Notes: generated by a model from the letters alone, not told the origin. A stretch of DNA of 5,354 nt from Nitrospira sp. (GCA_020697375.1 JAJFBJ010000179.1:1-5354); one strand, 5' to 3'. Positions 1 to 5,124 are shown, counted from the first letter of the stretch. Numbers and translations are program-made.

Positions 1-60
1 GCCGCATTCGGCGCTTGAGGGTTCAGCGGCAGTCGTGTAGGGTATTGAAAATTTGTGAAA

Positions 61-102
61 GCCCCCGTAGCTCAGTTGGATAGAGCAGCGGTTTCCTAAG
101 CC
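61..102 (+). tRNA. Truncated tRNA-Arg (anticodon CCT), 5' part only
   Basis: The sequence reads as a normal tRNA from its 5' end: acceptor strand GCCCCCG (61-67), D stem GCTC/GAGC (70-73 with 83-86) around the loop AGTTGGATA, 5' anticodon strand GCGGT (88-92), and the seven-base loop TTCCTAA (93-99) with CCT at 95-97, which reads the arginine codon AGG. Only GCC (100-102) of the 3' anticodon strand still pairs. After that the match is lost: there is no T arm, no acceptor complement CGGGGGC and no CCA. I found no matching 3' half elsewhere in the window. The gene is therefore cut by a rearrangement or insertion and cannot give a functional tRNA as it stands. A weak promoter-like pair lies upstream (TTGAGG at 15-20 and TAGGGT at 38-43, 17-base spacer). 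Bases 1-60 otherwise show nothing assignable. Arginine tRNA genes are common integration targets, which is known for the class but inferred here. Confidence 0.85.
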
Positions 103-417
103 TTTCCAGTACTTCCACGCAAACCCTTATTCGTAATGCTAAACATGGCTTACAGGGCCGCTTTGCAGTGTTTTTTATTTCGTTTTGTTCAGATGAAATG
201 AGGTGGATTTATGCGAATTTTGCTCTGGATTGAACACGCCCGGAACACGTAGGGTTAATATCTAGTCAGGATGGCTGGCTCCACCGCACCATGGATATGG
301 TCGTGGGGATTCCGGGAATGACGATGCGCCTCACTCTGATTTGGATGATGGTGTGCAGGCCACAGCGCATTTTCCCGTCCTGCATTCCTGTGGATTGATT
401 CAAAAAATCACTTACGA
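103..417. other. Gene-free stretch after the broken tRNA
   Basis: No intact gene is seen here. The left part (about 103-250) is AT-richer than the rest of the window and contains a T-rich run near 170-190. The only coding-like signal is a short minus-strand scrap resembling a transposase N-terminus (annotated separately). A 13-codon reading frame at 211 with a reasonable ribosome binding site (GAGGTGG) is too short to call. No integrase, inverted terminal repeat or second tRNA copy was found. Confidence 0.5.
290..334 (-). pseudogene. Possible N-terminal scrap of a RAYT/IS200-like transposase
   Basis: Read on the minus strand from GTG at 334, the sequence encodes (M)RRIVIPGIP. After a one-base frame change near 305 it continues with HDHIHGAVE. 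REP-associated tyrosine transposases (Y1 transposase family) typically begin with a segment like RxxRIVxPGxPHHVTQRG, so the basic-RIVIPG-P core followed by a histidine-containing stretch fits a decayed start of such a gene. The catalytic HUH pair and tyrosine of the family are not present, because nothing recognisable continues toward lower coordinates. Only about ten residues carry the resemblance, so chance remains possible. If real, it is debris of a mobile or domesticated transposase next to the broken tRNA. Confidence 0.3.
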
Positions 418-814
418 CTAAGAGAGCACTAGGGAGGTGAGCGTCGCGTAACAATCCCTCCGACTTTTATCTGGCTTGATCACCAATTTCACATGCGTGA
501 CGTCGTCCGGATGAATCGTCCAGTTCTCTTGTTCCCAGGTGCCCCATCGGGGCTAAATTGAACTCCTGGCGAACCAATTCTCGATACGTGAGGCCGCCAT
601 CCGTCGACGACGCGAGCAGCACCTCTTGCGTGCGCATGAACTCACGCTTTTCCACTTCCATGGTGACGTGTTCAACGGTGCACGGCTGAGGAAAAGCCAC
701 GATTACCGTCTGCTCACCGGGATGGGCCACTCGCCATTGTGTGCTCCGTGGTCCATGTCCGTCACCGAAGGCGAACACAATGGGATGTCCACGAGCCTTA
801 CACAGTAGCTGCAA
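418..814 (-). pseudogene. Frameshifted conserved hypothetical protein, probable discoidin-like beta-sandwich family
   Basis: From about 814 to 560 the minus strand encodes a coherent segment including HPIVFAFGDGHG, WRVAHPGEQTVIVAF, MRTQEVLLASSTDGGLTYRE and RQEFN. This frame then runs out as low-quality residues and stops at 467. The frame offset by one instead gives TWEQENWTIHPDDVTHVKLV, IKPDKSRRDCYATLTSLVLS and a stop at 418-420. From memory this is the natural C-terminus of a family whose members read ...RTQE..L..S.DGG.TY.EL.RQEFNFSP.GAT.E.E.W....THV.L.I.PDK...ATLTSL.L. The shift lies between about 540 and 559. Two single-base losses (AATTTAGC for AATTTTAGC and GGCACC for GGCAACC) would restore NFSPDGATWE. 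At the 5' end the first usable codon is TTG at 814, with a stop shortly upstream, so an N-terminal segment is also missing or shifted. The galactose-binding/discoidin-like fold is my inference. The gene is broken unless the shift is a sequencing error. Confidence 0.65.
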
Positions 815-879
815 ATGCCGGCGTGGAGCTATCCTATCTCTACACTTGTTCTATATGCACAACGGAAGGACTCTCTCGC

Positions 880-939
880 ATGCGTCAAAAGTGTCCGAAG
901 TGTTCGGAAAACGACTCCTTAAGATGCATACCCGCTTGA
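880..939 (+). pseudogene. Possible zinc-ribbon gene start, cut after 19 codons
   Basis: An ATG at 880, nine bases after GGAAGGA (864-870), opens MRQKCPKCSENDSLRCIPA and then hits TGA. CPKC followed by a polar stretch and another cysteine is the usual first knuckle of small bacterial zinc-ribbon proteins, which normally carry a second CxxC about 20-30 residues later. No second knuckle could be found in any plus-strand frame downstream. It could be the remnant of such a gene, a very small protein, or chance. The good ribosome binding site is the main reason to record it. Confidence 0.22.
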
Positions 940-1216
940 CGAAGCCGCGTCCATGCGCATACGATTTAAGGAGGGTGTTCCAGCCCCGCTGACTGCCCTA
1001 TCCCTCGCGTGTCCTGGTCGTTCCTCGCGCGACCGATTCTCCAGTCTCCGCCGCTCCAACGCTTAAATTCGTCTGCATCGCTCTGCACGAGGCACCCATG
1101 AGTTCAAGGATTTATCTGGGGGCCTGCCAAGGTCCGCGACCGACAGGCGGTGGCATCTGCTCTGTGCGCCGCATGACACGGCCAAATCGCACGATCCACA
1201 GTAAAGCTGGTGGTGA

Positions 1217-1250
1217 CTTCCTCCTGCGGAGGAAGAGAAGGAAGGAGGAG
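1217..1250 (+). promoter_or_regulatory. Perfect hairpin beside a strong Shine-Dalgarno, possible SD-masking switch
   Basis: CTTCCTCC (1217-1224) and GGAGGAAG (1228-1235) form an 8-base-pair perfect stem with a TGC loop. Seven bases after it starts the ribosome binding site AAGGAGGAG (1242-1250), four bases before ATG at 1255. The same pyrimidine arm, as TCCTCCT (1219-1225), is also exactly complementary to AGGAGGA (1243-1249) inside the ribosome binding site. Two exclusive pairings are therefore possible: the local hairpin, which leaves the site free, or a longer-loop pairing that masks it. The local hairpin should be favoured by loop size. Regulation is inferred. A simple purine-rich duplication could give the same pattern. 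Confidence 0.4.
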
Positions 1251-1254
1251 CTTT

Positions 1255-1761
1255 ATGCGTCCCATGCTTGTCAGCATCGTTGTGGCGGTGGGCCTTGCGT
1301 GGTGTGGGAGCCAGGCGTTTGCCCTTGAGTCAAGCGAAGCTGCGCCGCGCACACACCAACACCTTCTGACGACGGTCGAGAAGGTCGGGTCGGGTTTAGT
1401 GTGGTTTAAACCGGTGAAGGGACTGGGGCATCGTGCGGTCAGCCTCCACAAGGCCGAGCGCATGGGGCTTGATGAGCCCAAGGTCGGGGACGAAGTCTAC
1501 TTGGTCATCGATGAGGGTAACGACCTGATCGATCTGCACAAGAAAGATGCTCAGCCTGCAGGCCATCGCCTGATCGCTGGCAAGCTGACCTATGCGGACC
1601 CGTTCTGGGAATTCATCGAGATCACCGATGCGGACGAGAGGCAGACTTTCGCTATGGATGAGGGAACAGGCAGCAAGCTGTCCATGCGGAAGCAAGGCGA
1701 ACTCGTTCGGGTGGAGTTGAACGAAGACAACGAGGTCGTCGATATCTTCCCGACCCACTGA
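1255..1761 (+). CDS. Exported protein of two tandem beta-rich repeats, function unknown
   Basis: This 168-residue protein starts at ATG 1255, chosen because the strong ribosome binding site AAGGAGGAG lies four bases upstream. An in-frame GTG at 1210 would add 15 residues without a ribosome binding site. Residues 1-23 form a Sec signal peptide: a short basic start, the hydrophobic stretch MLVSIVVAVGLAW, and an AFA cleavage motif before Leu24. Cys17 has Trp before it, which argues against a lipoprotein. The mature part looks like two repeats of about 63 residues (35-97 and 104-166), each ending with a similar segment: KVGDEVYLVIDEGNDLIDLH and QGELVRVELNEDNEVVDIF. The same signature closes each repeat of the lipoprotein encoded at 2053, so the two are probably distant paralogues. 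There is no catalytic motif. Location is periplasm or outside the cell. The pattern of short beta strands resembles small barrel domains of the DUF5666 kind, but this is only a guess. It seems complete, ending in TGA. Confidence 0.88.
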   Translation: MRPMLVSIVVAVGLAWCGSQAFALESSEAAPRTHQHLLTTVEKVGSGLVWFKPVKGLGHRAVSLHKAERMGLDEPKVGDEVYLVIDEGNDLIDLHKKDAQPAGHRLIAGKLTYADPFWEFIEITDADERQTFAMDEGTGSKLSMRKQGELVRVELNEDNEVVDIFPTH

Positions 1762-1853
1762 AGGCAGATGAGCCCAGAAAGATGGCAGTTAGCTCGTTGA
1801 GTATGGCAATGTGAAGGGCGCCCGTTGTTTCATGTCATGACGCTAACGGTGTG

Positions 1854-1982
1854 GTAACGGAGCTACAGGATACAGCTGCCAGTCTCTTGGAGGACCTCAA
1901 TAACCACGGTGTGGGGAAGATGTCGCTTGTTTTCGTAACGCACAGTCTCGGCGGCCTAGTGGGTGCTAAGGTGATTCCCTAG
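1854..1982 (+). pseudogene. Internal fragment of an alpha/beta-hydrolase (lipase/esterase-like)
   Basis: The plus strand encodes VTELQDTAASLLEDLNNHGV, then GKMSLVFVTHSLGGLVGAKVIP and a TAG at 1980-1982. LVFVTHSLGGLV is the strand, nucleophile elbow and helix of alpha/beta-hydrolases. The serine codon at 1944-1946 is the expected nucleophile in HSxGG, and the preceding 'LL..L...GVG' helix is usual for PGAP1/lipase-like members. Family proteins have a further ~150 or more residues carrying the acid and histidine of the catalytic triad, but here homology stops right after LV. Upstream the frame reaches a TGA at 1812-1814 with no plausible start. It is thus an internal scrap of about 40 residues, without function as a hydrolase. 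It sits in the 291-base gap between the two exported-repeat genes. The rest of that gap shows nothing recognisable. Confidence 0.6.
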
Positions 1983-2052
1983 GTGTGGCGATCATGCAGG
2001 CATGTCACGCTCAAATGTCTCTCGACTGACTCTATGGAGGGAGGATATCCAG

Positions 2053-2976
2053 ATGCGCCATATACAGTATTCTATGAAAGATGACCCTATTCCCGCCCGA
2101 AAGCCGAAGCGCACGAAGGCATTGGCGAGTCAGCAAGGTTTGAGGCTCGCACTGCTCCTAGGGGTTGGTGCGATCACGTTCGTGTCGTGCGCGAGCCATG
2201 AAACCGGTACGCCTCGAACCATTCAACATCCGACGACTCAACATTCCAATTCACAGGTGACGACGCAACCACAAATTAATCCCAACTCACCCTTTCCGGG
2301 CACGCGGGAGGTGATCGGCGTCGTCGAGGAGATGCGCAGCGACCAGATCAAGATTGATACCGGCGATTTGCAACCGCGTTATTTGTCGGCCAAGTATCGT
2401 GAAAAAAAAGGATTCGCCCCATTCAAACTGGGAGACCAGGTGGTTGTCACTCTCAATCCGCAAAATCAGGTAGTGGACGCGCATTTGGCGGGGGAAGAGC
2501 ATAACCACAAAATTCTTCGCGGCAAGTTGGCGCAATCACTGACGACTGGTCAAGAAAAAGCTGTTATCAAAGTGACCGATGGCGGCGAGGAATCATATAT
2601 GATCAAGCCACTCGCGCGCGCCAAAGTGGCGGGTGTTCCGGTGGGAGTCGATGCACTGTTTCTTGTTGACGAGGCTTCTCAAATTGCCGATGTGACGTAT
2701 GCCGACCAGGCGGCTGCCCGAAAAGCGACAGCCGCCTCGCAAGACCGTTCACCGCTGAAGAACCCGTTTGAACGGACCCCAGGGGTGCTGTCGTCGACGC
2801 TAAAGGATGGATCGATCGGCATCACCACCGAAAGCGGGGGTGAGGAAACCTACAAGGTGCGTCCCTTGGTCGAGCCGCTTCTCAAGGGACTCTCTAAGGG
2901 TTCAGCTGTCATTCTTATGCTCGATGACGAACACATGGTAACCGATGTGGCCATTCCGCCGGGAACTGCAAACTAA
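2053..2976 (+). CDS. Probable lipoprotein of three tandem beta-rich repeats, function unknown
   Basis: This 307-residue protein starts at ATG 2053, eight bases after the ribosome binding site GGAGGGAGG (2036-2044). An in-frame ATG at 2002 would add 17 residues without such a site. A long basic N-terminus (PARKPKRTK) leads to the hydrophobic segment LRLALLLGVGAITFVS and Cys46. FVSC is an imperfect lipobox (Phe at -3 instead of Leu/Val/Ile), so a lipid anchor is likely but not certain. Residues 47-82 are a Thr/Gln/Asn/Pro-rich linker. Three repeats follow at about 84-145, 152-216 and 242-301, closing with GDQVVVTLNPQNQVVDAH, VDALFLVDEASQIADVT and GSAVILMLDDEHMVTDVA. An Ala-rich linker lies between the second and third. 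The same closing signature occurs twice in the 168-residue exported protein upstream, so both belong to one family. No enzyme motif is seen; a structural or binding role in the envelope is inferred. The gene is complete, and its stop touches a DUF1259 fragment. Confidence 0.88.
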   Translation: MRHIQYSMKDDPIPARKPKRTKALASQQGLRLALLLGVGAITFVSCASHETGTPRTIQHPTTQHSNSQVTTQPQINPNSPFPGTREVIGVVEEMRSDQIKIDTGDLQPRYLSAKYREKKGFAPFKLGDQVVVTLNPQNQVVDAHLAGEEHNHKILRGKLAQSLTTGQEKAVIKVTDGGEESYMIKPLARAKVAGVPVGVDALFLVDEASQIADVTYADQAAARKATAASQDRSPLKNPFERTPGVLSSTLKDGSIGITTESGGEETYKVRPLVEPLLKGLSKGSAVILMLDDEHMVTDVAIPPGTAN

Positions 2977-2978
2977 AT

Positions 2979-3146
2979 GACGCCGGTGGAATTACTGATT
3001 TAATTGTCGCCTTAAAAGCGCGAGGCGACGGGGCTGTGGCGCATGGCGACCTGCTTCTGCTGGAGAAGGAAGTGGCCGCCGTCATGGAGCGCCTGCACGA
3101 ACAGGGCGATCGACACCTTAAATTGTTTGGGCTTCGCCTTCTCTGA
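2979..3146 (+). pseudogene. Fragment of an LppY/LpqO-family (DUF1259) protein
   Basis: In a frame with no start codon the plus strand reads AGGITDLIVALKARG, then DGAVAHGDLLLLEKEVAAVM and ERLHEQGD, ending at TGA 3144-3146. LppY/LpqO (DUF1259) proteins have a conserved segment like 'G.. VA.GDLVL.E.EVNPVM..L...GIE.TALHNH', which this matches up to HEQG. After that a one-base shift near 3104 gives IDT in place of the expected GI[ED]TxAxHNH, and the histidine motif itself is absent. Family members are usually far longer and secreted. This piece has neither a signal sequence nor the C-terminal half. It begins immediately after the stop of the lipoprotein gene and shows no ribosome binding site of its own. 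An imperfect hairpin (GTCGCC 3006-3011 with GGCGAC 3024-3029) lies inside it but has no T run. Confidence 0.55.
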
Positions 3147-3163
3147 CTTCGAGAGAAAGAGAA

Positions 3164-3195
3164 TGGCCGCGCGACGCTATCTCCCCATGCGGCCA
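3164..3195 (-). terminator. Possible weak terminator of the receiver gene
   Basis: TGGCCGC (3164-3170) and GCGGCCA (3189-3195) form a perfect 7-base-pair inverted repeat with an 18-base loop. It starts 11 bases beyond the stop codon of the minus-strand receiver gene. On that strand the stem is followed by TTCTCTTTCTCTC, a pyrimidine-rich but not uniform T tract. The long loop and mixed tract make it a weak intrinsic terminator at best. It also lies just past the end of the plus-strand DUF1259 fragment. Confidence 0.3.
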
Positions 3196-3205
3196 CGAAG
3201 ACAAG

Positions 3206-3571
3206 CTAGAGCGAACATTCTTTCTGAATGACCTCCACCAAGTGGCCTGGAACGAGTTCCTTGGGGAGAAAGGCGCGGGCGCCGGCAGAGAGGAACGCCT
3301 TCTTGACCCAGGCACCGCTCTCCGAGGACATGCCAATGATGCACGTCTCGGGCAAGTGCCGATGGATTTGACGCGTCGACTCGATTCCATCCATCCGAGG
3401 CATGTAGAGATCCATCAGCACGACATGGGGATGCACGGCTTCAGCCATCCGAATGGCCTCTAAGCCATCTGCCGCCTCGCCCACGATTGTCAAGATCGGT
3501 TCGGATTCAAGAACGGCCTGTAAAGTCCGTCGGACCAAGGCATGGTCATCTACCACGAGGACGCTAATCAT
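3206..3571 (-). CDS. Stand-alone response-regulator receiver (NarL-type REC, no output domain)
   Basis: This 121-residue protein is a single receiver domain. The start at 3571 was chosen because MISVLVVDDHALVRR is the usual beginning of a NarL-type receiver. GGAG sits ten bases upstream, and the 43 residues that an earlier start would add have no family resemblance. Asp8 and Asp9 form the acidic pocket, Asp54 in VVLMDLYMPRMDG is the phosphorylation site, Ser82/Ser83 take the Ser/Thr switch position and Lys104 in FLPKE is the conserved lysine. The residue set is complete, so the domain should be phosphorylatable. NarL-type regulators normally carry a LuxR-type helix-turn-helix after the receiver. 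Here the protein ends at ECSL and the following sequence encodes no such domain. Its likely partner is the divergently transcribed HisKA_3 kinase at 4000, because that kinase class usually pairs with NarL-type receivers. Output would be by protein-protein contact. It could also be a phosphate sink. Confidence 0.9.
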   Translation of the reverse strand: MISVLVVDDHALVRRTLQAVLESEPILTIVGEAADGLEAIRMAEAVHPHVVLMDLYMPRMDGIESTRQIHRHLPETCIIGMSSESGAWVKKAFLSAGARAFLPKELVPGHLVEVIQKECSL

Positions 3572-3999
3572 AGGGTATAGACTCCGCAGGGAGACCAGCC
3601 GCGTTGCTTCGATAAGAAATGGATGTATTCGCGCACTGTAGAAGAGAGATCGAGTTGCCGGTACTAGGAAAACCCTAGACTTCGGCCGACACTGGGACAC
3701 CGACCCCGAGAACCCTGGAACACGGACGCGATCCAGACCACCCCGGAGGCGACCACGCGTCAGGGACGATCAGACCCTTGATGGGCCGCAACGGCATCGA
3801 CTGAACGAAGCGTGCCATGGGTCAAGGAGCTATTGTAGGGTGCCTGGACAGTCACACATAGCGCGTCGCGCCATCCGGCTCAATAATCCGTCCATTCCGG
3901 CAACGGAGGCCTCTTGAATCATACAAATCCGGTTGCTCTAGCAGACACCGCCGCTGTACACTTAGGCTCCGCTGTACCCATCCAAGACAGAGGCCACCT
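3572..3999. promoter_or_regulatory. Divergent intergenic region between receiver and kinase genes
   Basis: These 428 bases separate the starts of the two divergent signalling genes and must hold their promoters unless transcripts start elsewhere. No gene is convincing. A 47-codon minus-strand frame (3675-3818) has no ribosome binding site and no recognised motif. Features seen are a short palindrome CTAGG-AAAAC-CCTAG (3664-3678), a direct repeat CCGCTGTAC (3951-3959 and 3969-3977), and a weak promoter-like pair for the kinase gene: TTGCTC at 3933-3938 and TACACT at 3957-3962, 18-base spacer. The region is long for a simple divergent promoter, so it may also hide degraded sequence, as elsewhere in the window. 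Confidence 0.4.
3951..3977 (+). repeat. Nine-base direct repeat upstream of the kinase gene
   Basis: CCGCTGTAC occurs at 3951-3959 and again at 3969-3977, an 18-base period, 23 bases before the kinase start codon. The first copy overlaps the only plausible -10 hexamer (TACACT, 3957-3962). Two same-orientation copies at slightly under two helical turns are compatible with binding of a dimeric regulator, but no known operator is recognised and a chance duplication is possible. Confidence 0.35.
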
Positions 4000-5124
4000 A
4001 TGGTGACTGCACCAGCTTGCACGGTCCTCAATGTTGATGACAACGACGCGGTTCGGTATGCACGGGGCAAAATTCTTCAACAGGCTGGCTATCAGGTGCT
4101 TGAGGCCTGCACGGGCTCAGAGGCGCTGGAACTCGCCCGGAGCGAGCATCCCGCCCTCATTGTCCTGGATGTGAAGCTCCCAGACATCTCGGGAATTGAT
4201 GTCTGTCAGCAGCTTCGGCAGGATCCCCGGACCGCCCCCATCCTGGTCTTGCAAATCTCCGCCTATTTCACGTCCTCTGATGACCACGCACTGGGGCTGG
4301 AGTATGCGGACTCTTACCTGACCGAACCCGTGGCCCCCCAAGAGTTTCTGGCCTCGGTCCAGGCGTTGTTACGACTGCATCGACGGGAAGAGGAATACCG
4401 GCACCTCTTGCGGGACGTCAGCCTGACGCCGGGTGAACACTCCATACCTCTGGCCGAGAAGTGGGCAGCGGCCCAGGACGAAATCCGTCGCTTGGCCGAT
4501 CAACTGAGCACCGTCGAAGAGCACGAACAAAAGAAGCTGGCCCAGAGCCTGCACGATGATCTGGCCCAACTGCTGGTGGTCGCTCGCATGAAACTCCAGC
4601 ACCAACGTCACCGCCCTGCCGACGACACGGTGGAAGAAATCGACACCGTCCTCGCTCGGTGCCTGACCTACACGCGATCCTTGATGTCAGACTTATTACC
4701 ACCTCAGTTGCAGGAGGGCCGGCTCGACATCGCCCTCCAATGGCTGAGTGACACGATGCGCGAACATGGCCTCATTGTGGTGGTTGAGGCGCCGGAGTTT
4801 CCGGTTGTGGTCGCCGAACACCTCGCCATGACCATTCTGAAATGTGTGCGCGAACTGCTGTTCAATGTCCTCAAACACGCGGGAACGAACGAAGCCTTCG
4901 TGAGCTTAGAAGTGAGCGAGGGCCTGATCCGAGTCGTGGTCCAGGATCATGGGAAGGGATGCACCGCGACGGTCCCGGAAGCATCCGCCCTCCATAGTTT
5001 TGGCCTGTCGAGCGTGCAGCAACGCCTCCACCAGTTGGGCGGCAGACTGGAGATTACCTCGCAACCCGGGGTCGGGACGCGCGCAACGGTCACCGCGCCC
5101 TTCGCATCGCTTCCTTCCGCATAA
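4000..5124 (+). CDS. Hybrid sensor protein: N-terminal receiver plus HisKA_3/HATPase histidine kinase
   Basis: This 374-residue cytoplasmic protein starts at ATG 4000, with AGAGG seven bases upstream. Residues 8-125 are a receiver domain: Asp13/Asp14 acidic pocket, Asp57 in LIVLDVKLPDISG as phosphorylation site and Ser87 as switch residue. The usual lysine before proline is Glu109 (SYLTEPV), an alteration that may affect phosphoryl chemistry or switching. A helical linker (125-175) leads to the dimerisation/phosphoacceptor domain with KKLAQSLHDDLAQLL. His185 is the phosphorylation site and Asp186-Gln190 matches the DxxxQ phosphatase motif of NarX/LiaS-type kinases (HisKA_3). The ATP-binding domain follows, with N box RELLFNVLKHA (Asn289), G1 box QDHGKG (316-320) and a final glycine-rich block FGLSS...GVGTRATV (334-364). 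There are no membrane segments and no PAS or GAF sensor, so the input is probably phosphorylation of its receiver or a partner protein. The neighbouring divergent stand-alone receiver is the likely phosphorylation target. The gene seems complete. Confidence 0.93.
   Translation: MVTAPACTVLNVDDNDAVRYARGKILQQAGYQVLEACTGSEALELARSEHPALIVLDVKLPDISGIDVCQQLRQDPRTAPILVLQISAYFTSSDDHALGLEYADSYLTEPVAPQEFLASVQALLRLHRREEEYRHLLRDVSLTPGEHSIPLAEKWAAAQDEIRRLADQLSTVEEHEQKKLAQSLHDDLAQLLVVARMKLQHQRHRPADDTVEEIDTVLARCLTYTRSLMSDLLPPQLQEGRLDIALQWLSDTMREHGLIVVVEAPEFPVVVAEHLAMTILKCVRELLFNVLKHAGTNEAFVSLEVSEGLIRVVVQDHGKGCTATVPEASALHSFGLSSVQQRLHQLGGRLEITSQPGVGTRATVTAPFASLPSA

Larger units (their letters stand above)
815..1254. 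other. Gap of about 440 bases without a convincing gene
   Basis: No intact gene is defensible here. It contains the probable missing 5' part of the broken minus-strand gene ending at 814, a possible 19-codon zinc-ribbon start at 880-939, and the hairpin plus strong ribosome binding site of the next gene (1217-1250). Open frames across 1098-1328 and on the opposite strand have no ribosome binding sites, unnatural composition and overlap the real gene at 1255. No clear promoter hexamers were found. The promoter of the gene at 1255 must nevertheless lie here unless transcription reads through from further upstream. Confidence 0.45.

Noticed and set aside
211..252. Thirteen-codon frame MRILLWIEHARNT with a fair ribosome binding site
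   Set aside because: It is too short to support and has no continuation in another frame that resembles a known protein. The resemblance to a response-regulator start is superficial.
98..420. Group I intron starting in the tRNA-Arg anticodon loop, as known for some bacteria
   Set aside because: No guide sequence complementary to the end of the 5' exon was seen near the start, no conserved core pairings were recognised, and no 3' exon was found.
941..950. GAAGCCGCGT, which could be read as the 3' anticodon strand of the broken tRNA-Arg after a long intron
   Set aside because: The following bases form no T arm and no acceptor complement, so this is a short chance match.
1104..1758. Long minus-strand open frames opposite the 168-residue exported protein
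   Set aside because: They lie antisense to a gene with a strong ribosome binding site and signal peptide, have no ribosome binding sites and show no recognisable domains.
3675..3818. 47-codon minus-strand frame in the divergent intergenic region
   Set aside because: It has no ribosome binding site and no recognised motif, and its composition does not look like a small protein of known type.
3852..4070. Minus-strand frame ending in GRIIEPDGATRYV
   Set aside because: The tail looks protein-like, but the frame overlaps the kinase start, has no ribosome binding site and matches no family I recognise.
4117..4878. Several minus-strand open frames opposite the kinase gene
   Set aside because: They are antisense to clearly conserved kinase domains and are explained by the GC-rich codon use of the real gene.
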